Assembly: GCF_902729435.1 (NCBI RefSeq)
Contig: NZ_CACVCG010000002.1
Span: forward strand, 62,001-126,000
DNA: 64,000 nucleotides
Source: Magnetospirillum sp. UT-4
Lineage (GTDB): Bacteria > Pseudomonadota > Alphaproteobacteria > Rhodospirillales > Magnetospirillaceae
Direction of reading: 5' to 3'
The notes below the pieces were generated by a model. The model was not told where the DNA came from. It worked only from the letters and a program-made list of their open reading frames with translations, and did no database searches. Of the stretch, positions 63,880 through 64,000 are shown in pieces. The position numbers and the translations under genes are program-made. How positions within the stretch are numbered: the first letter of the stretch is position 1; each line of letters opens with the position of its first letter.

Positions 63880-64000
63880 GGCACCACGAAGCGCTTTTCG
63901 TGCTCGTAGGCGACGCCGGGACCCAGCGCGATGACGTCCATGTCCCAGACGCCGTTGAGCGGCAGATCGAAGGTCCCGCCGTAAACGCCGGGGGCGAGGG
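63876..64000 (-). CDS. ccoH: CcoH/FixH (partial)
   Basis: Only the C-terminal 40 codons are visible (frame enters from the right edge). LAPGVYGGTFDLPLNGVWD and EHEKRFVVP are the conserved end of FixH/CcoH, a membrane-anchored assembly factor of cbb3 oxidase. The stop overlaps the ccoI start (GTGA). Confidence 0.8.
   Translation of the reverse strand, partial: LAPGVYGGTFDLPLNGVWDMDVIALGPGVAYEHEKRFVVP

Noticed and set aside
60496-63909. 1137-codon plus-strand frame across panB start, fnr and ccoI
   Set aside because: Antisense to well-identified genes with His/Gln/Gly/Arg-rich translation; a shadow frame.

Overview
The window is a GC-rich alphaproteobacterial chromosome segment. Gene content points to the Rhodospirillales, probably a Magnetospirillum-like spirillum, although no 16S rRNA or magnetosome gene is present to prove it. 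The supporting genes are an FlbD-type flagellar regulator, a ChpT phosphotransferase, a FYDLN-acid protein, the aroA-cmk-rpsA-ihfB-lapA-pyrF-trpF order, ubiE/ubiB/mutM/echA together, and a ccoH-ccoI-ccoS-fnr cluster. It is ordinary chromosome: no rRNA, CRISPR array, prophage or intact insertion sequence was found. Two tRNA genes are present (Ala-GGC and Leu-CAA).

Layout. 0-1.1 kb: 3' part missing from a J-domain/zinc-ribbon/SH3-like membrane protein. 1.3-12.3 kb: one flagellar operon (fliF, fliG, fliH, fliN, flbD, flhA, flhF, flhG and a FliK-like protein). 12.3-15.1 kb on the minus strand: queA, tgt and a truncated haemoglobin. 15.2-16.1 kb: proline iminopeptidase. 16.3-20.8 kb: a co-directional signalling cluster with a stand-alone DnaA domain IV protein, an OmpR-type regulator, a soluble receiver-kinase, a SiaB-like kinase, a SiaC-like phosphoprotein and a second soluble histidine kinase. 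20.8-25.2 kb: two unassigned proteins and an EmrAB-type efflux pair behind a palindromic operator. 25.5-28.2 kb: asparagine synthase and ChpT. 28.3-34.1 kb: cheA (with C-terminal receiver), cheW, cheY, cheB, cheR. 34.1-42 kb: housekeeping genes (DksA/TraR zinc finger, creatininase family, ubiB, ubiE, mutM, echA, HAD phosphatase, bluB, GIY-YIG). 42.0-42.6 kb: remnants of a VapBC/Phd-type toxin-antitoxin pair cut by a composite repeat. 42.7-49.5 kb: tRNA-Ala, FYDLN protein, and aroA to trpF. 50-57.6 kb: a DUF748/AsmA-like protein, two diguanylate cyclases and a SiaA-like PP2C phosphatase. 57.7-64 kb: a glycosyltransferase-like protein whose frame runs through an antisense tRNA-Leu, then panC, panB, an FNR-type regulator and cbb3 oxidase maturation genes.

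How it fits together. Motility and its control dominate: flagellar export and switch genes, chemotaxis, ChpT (the CckA-to-CtrA phosphotransferase) and a CtrA-like motif upstream of fliF. The second theme is a possible distributed Sia-type partner switch: SiaB/SiaC-like proteins at 18.7-19.7 kb sit with two-component proteins, while a SiaA-like phosphatase and GGDEF proteins sit at 52.5-57.6 kb. The two loci share closely related receiver modules.

Three copies of a composite inverted-repeat element (25.2, 42.3 and 49.5 kb) and a second palindromic family (8.7 kb and nested at 25.3 kb) lie between genes. They appear to account for local rearrangements: a truncated toxin gene and the end of the trpF operon.
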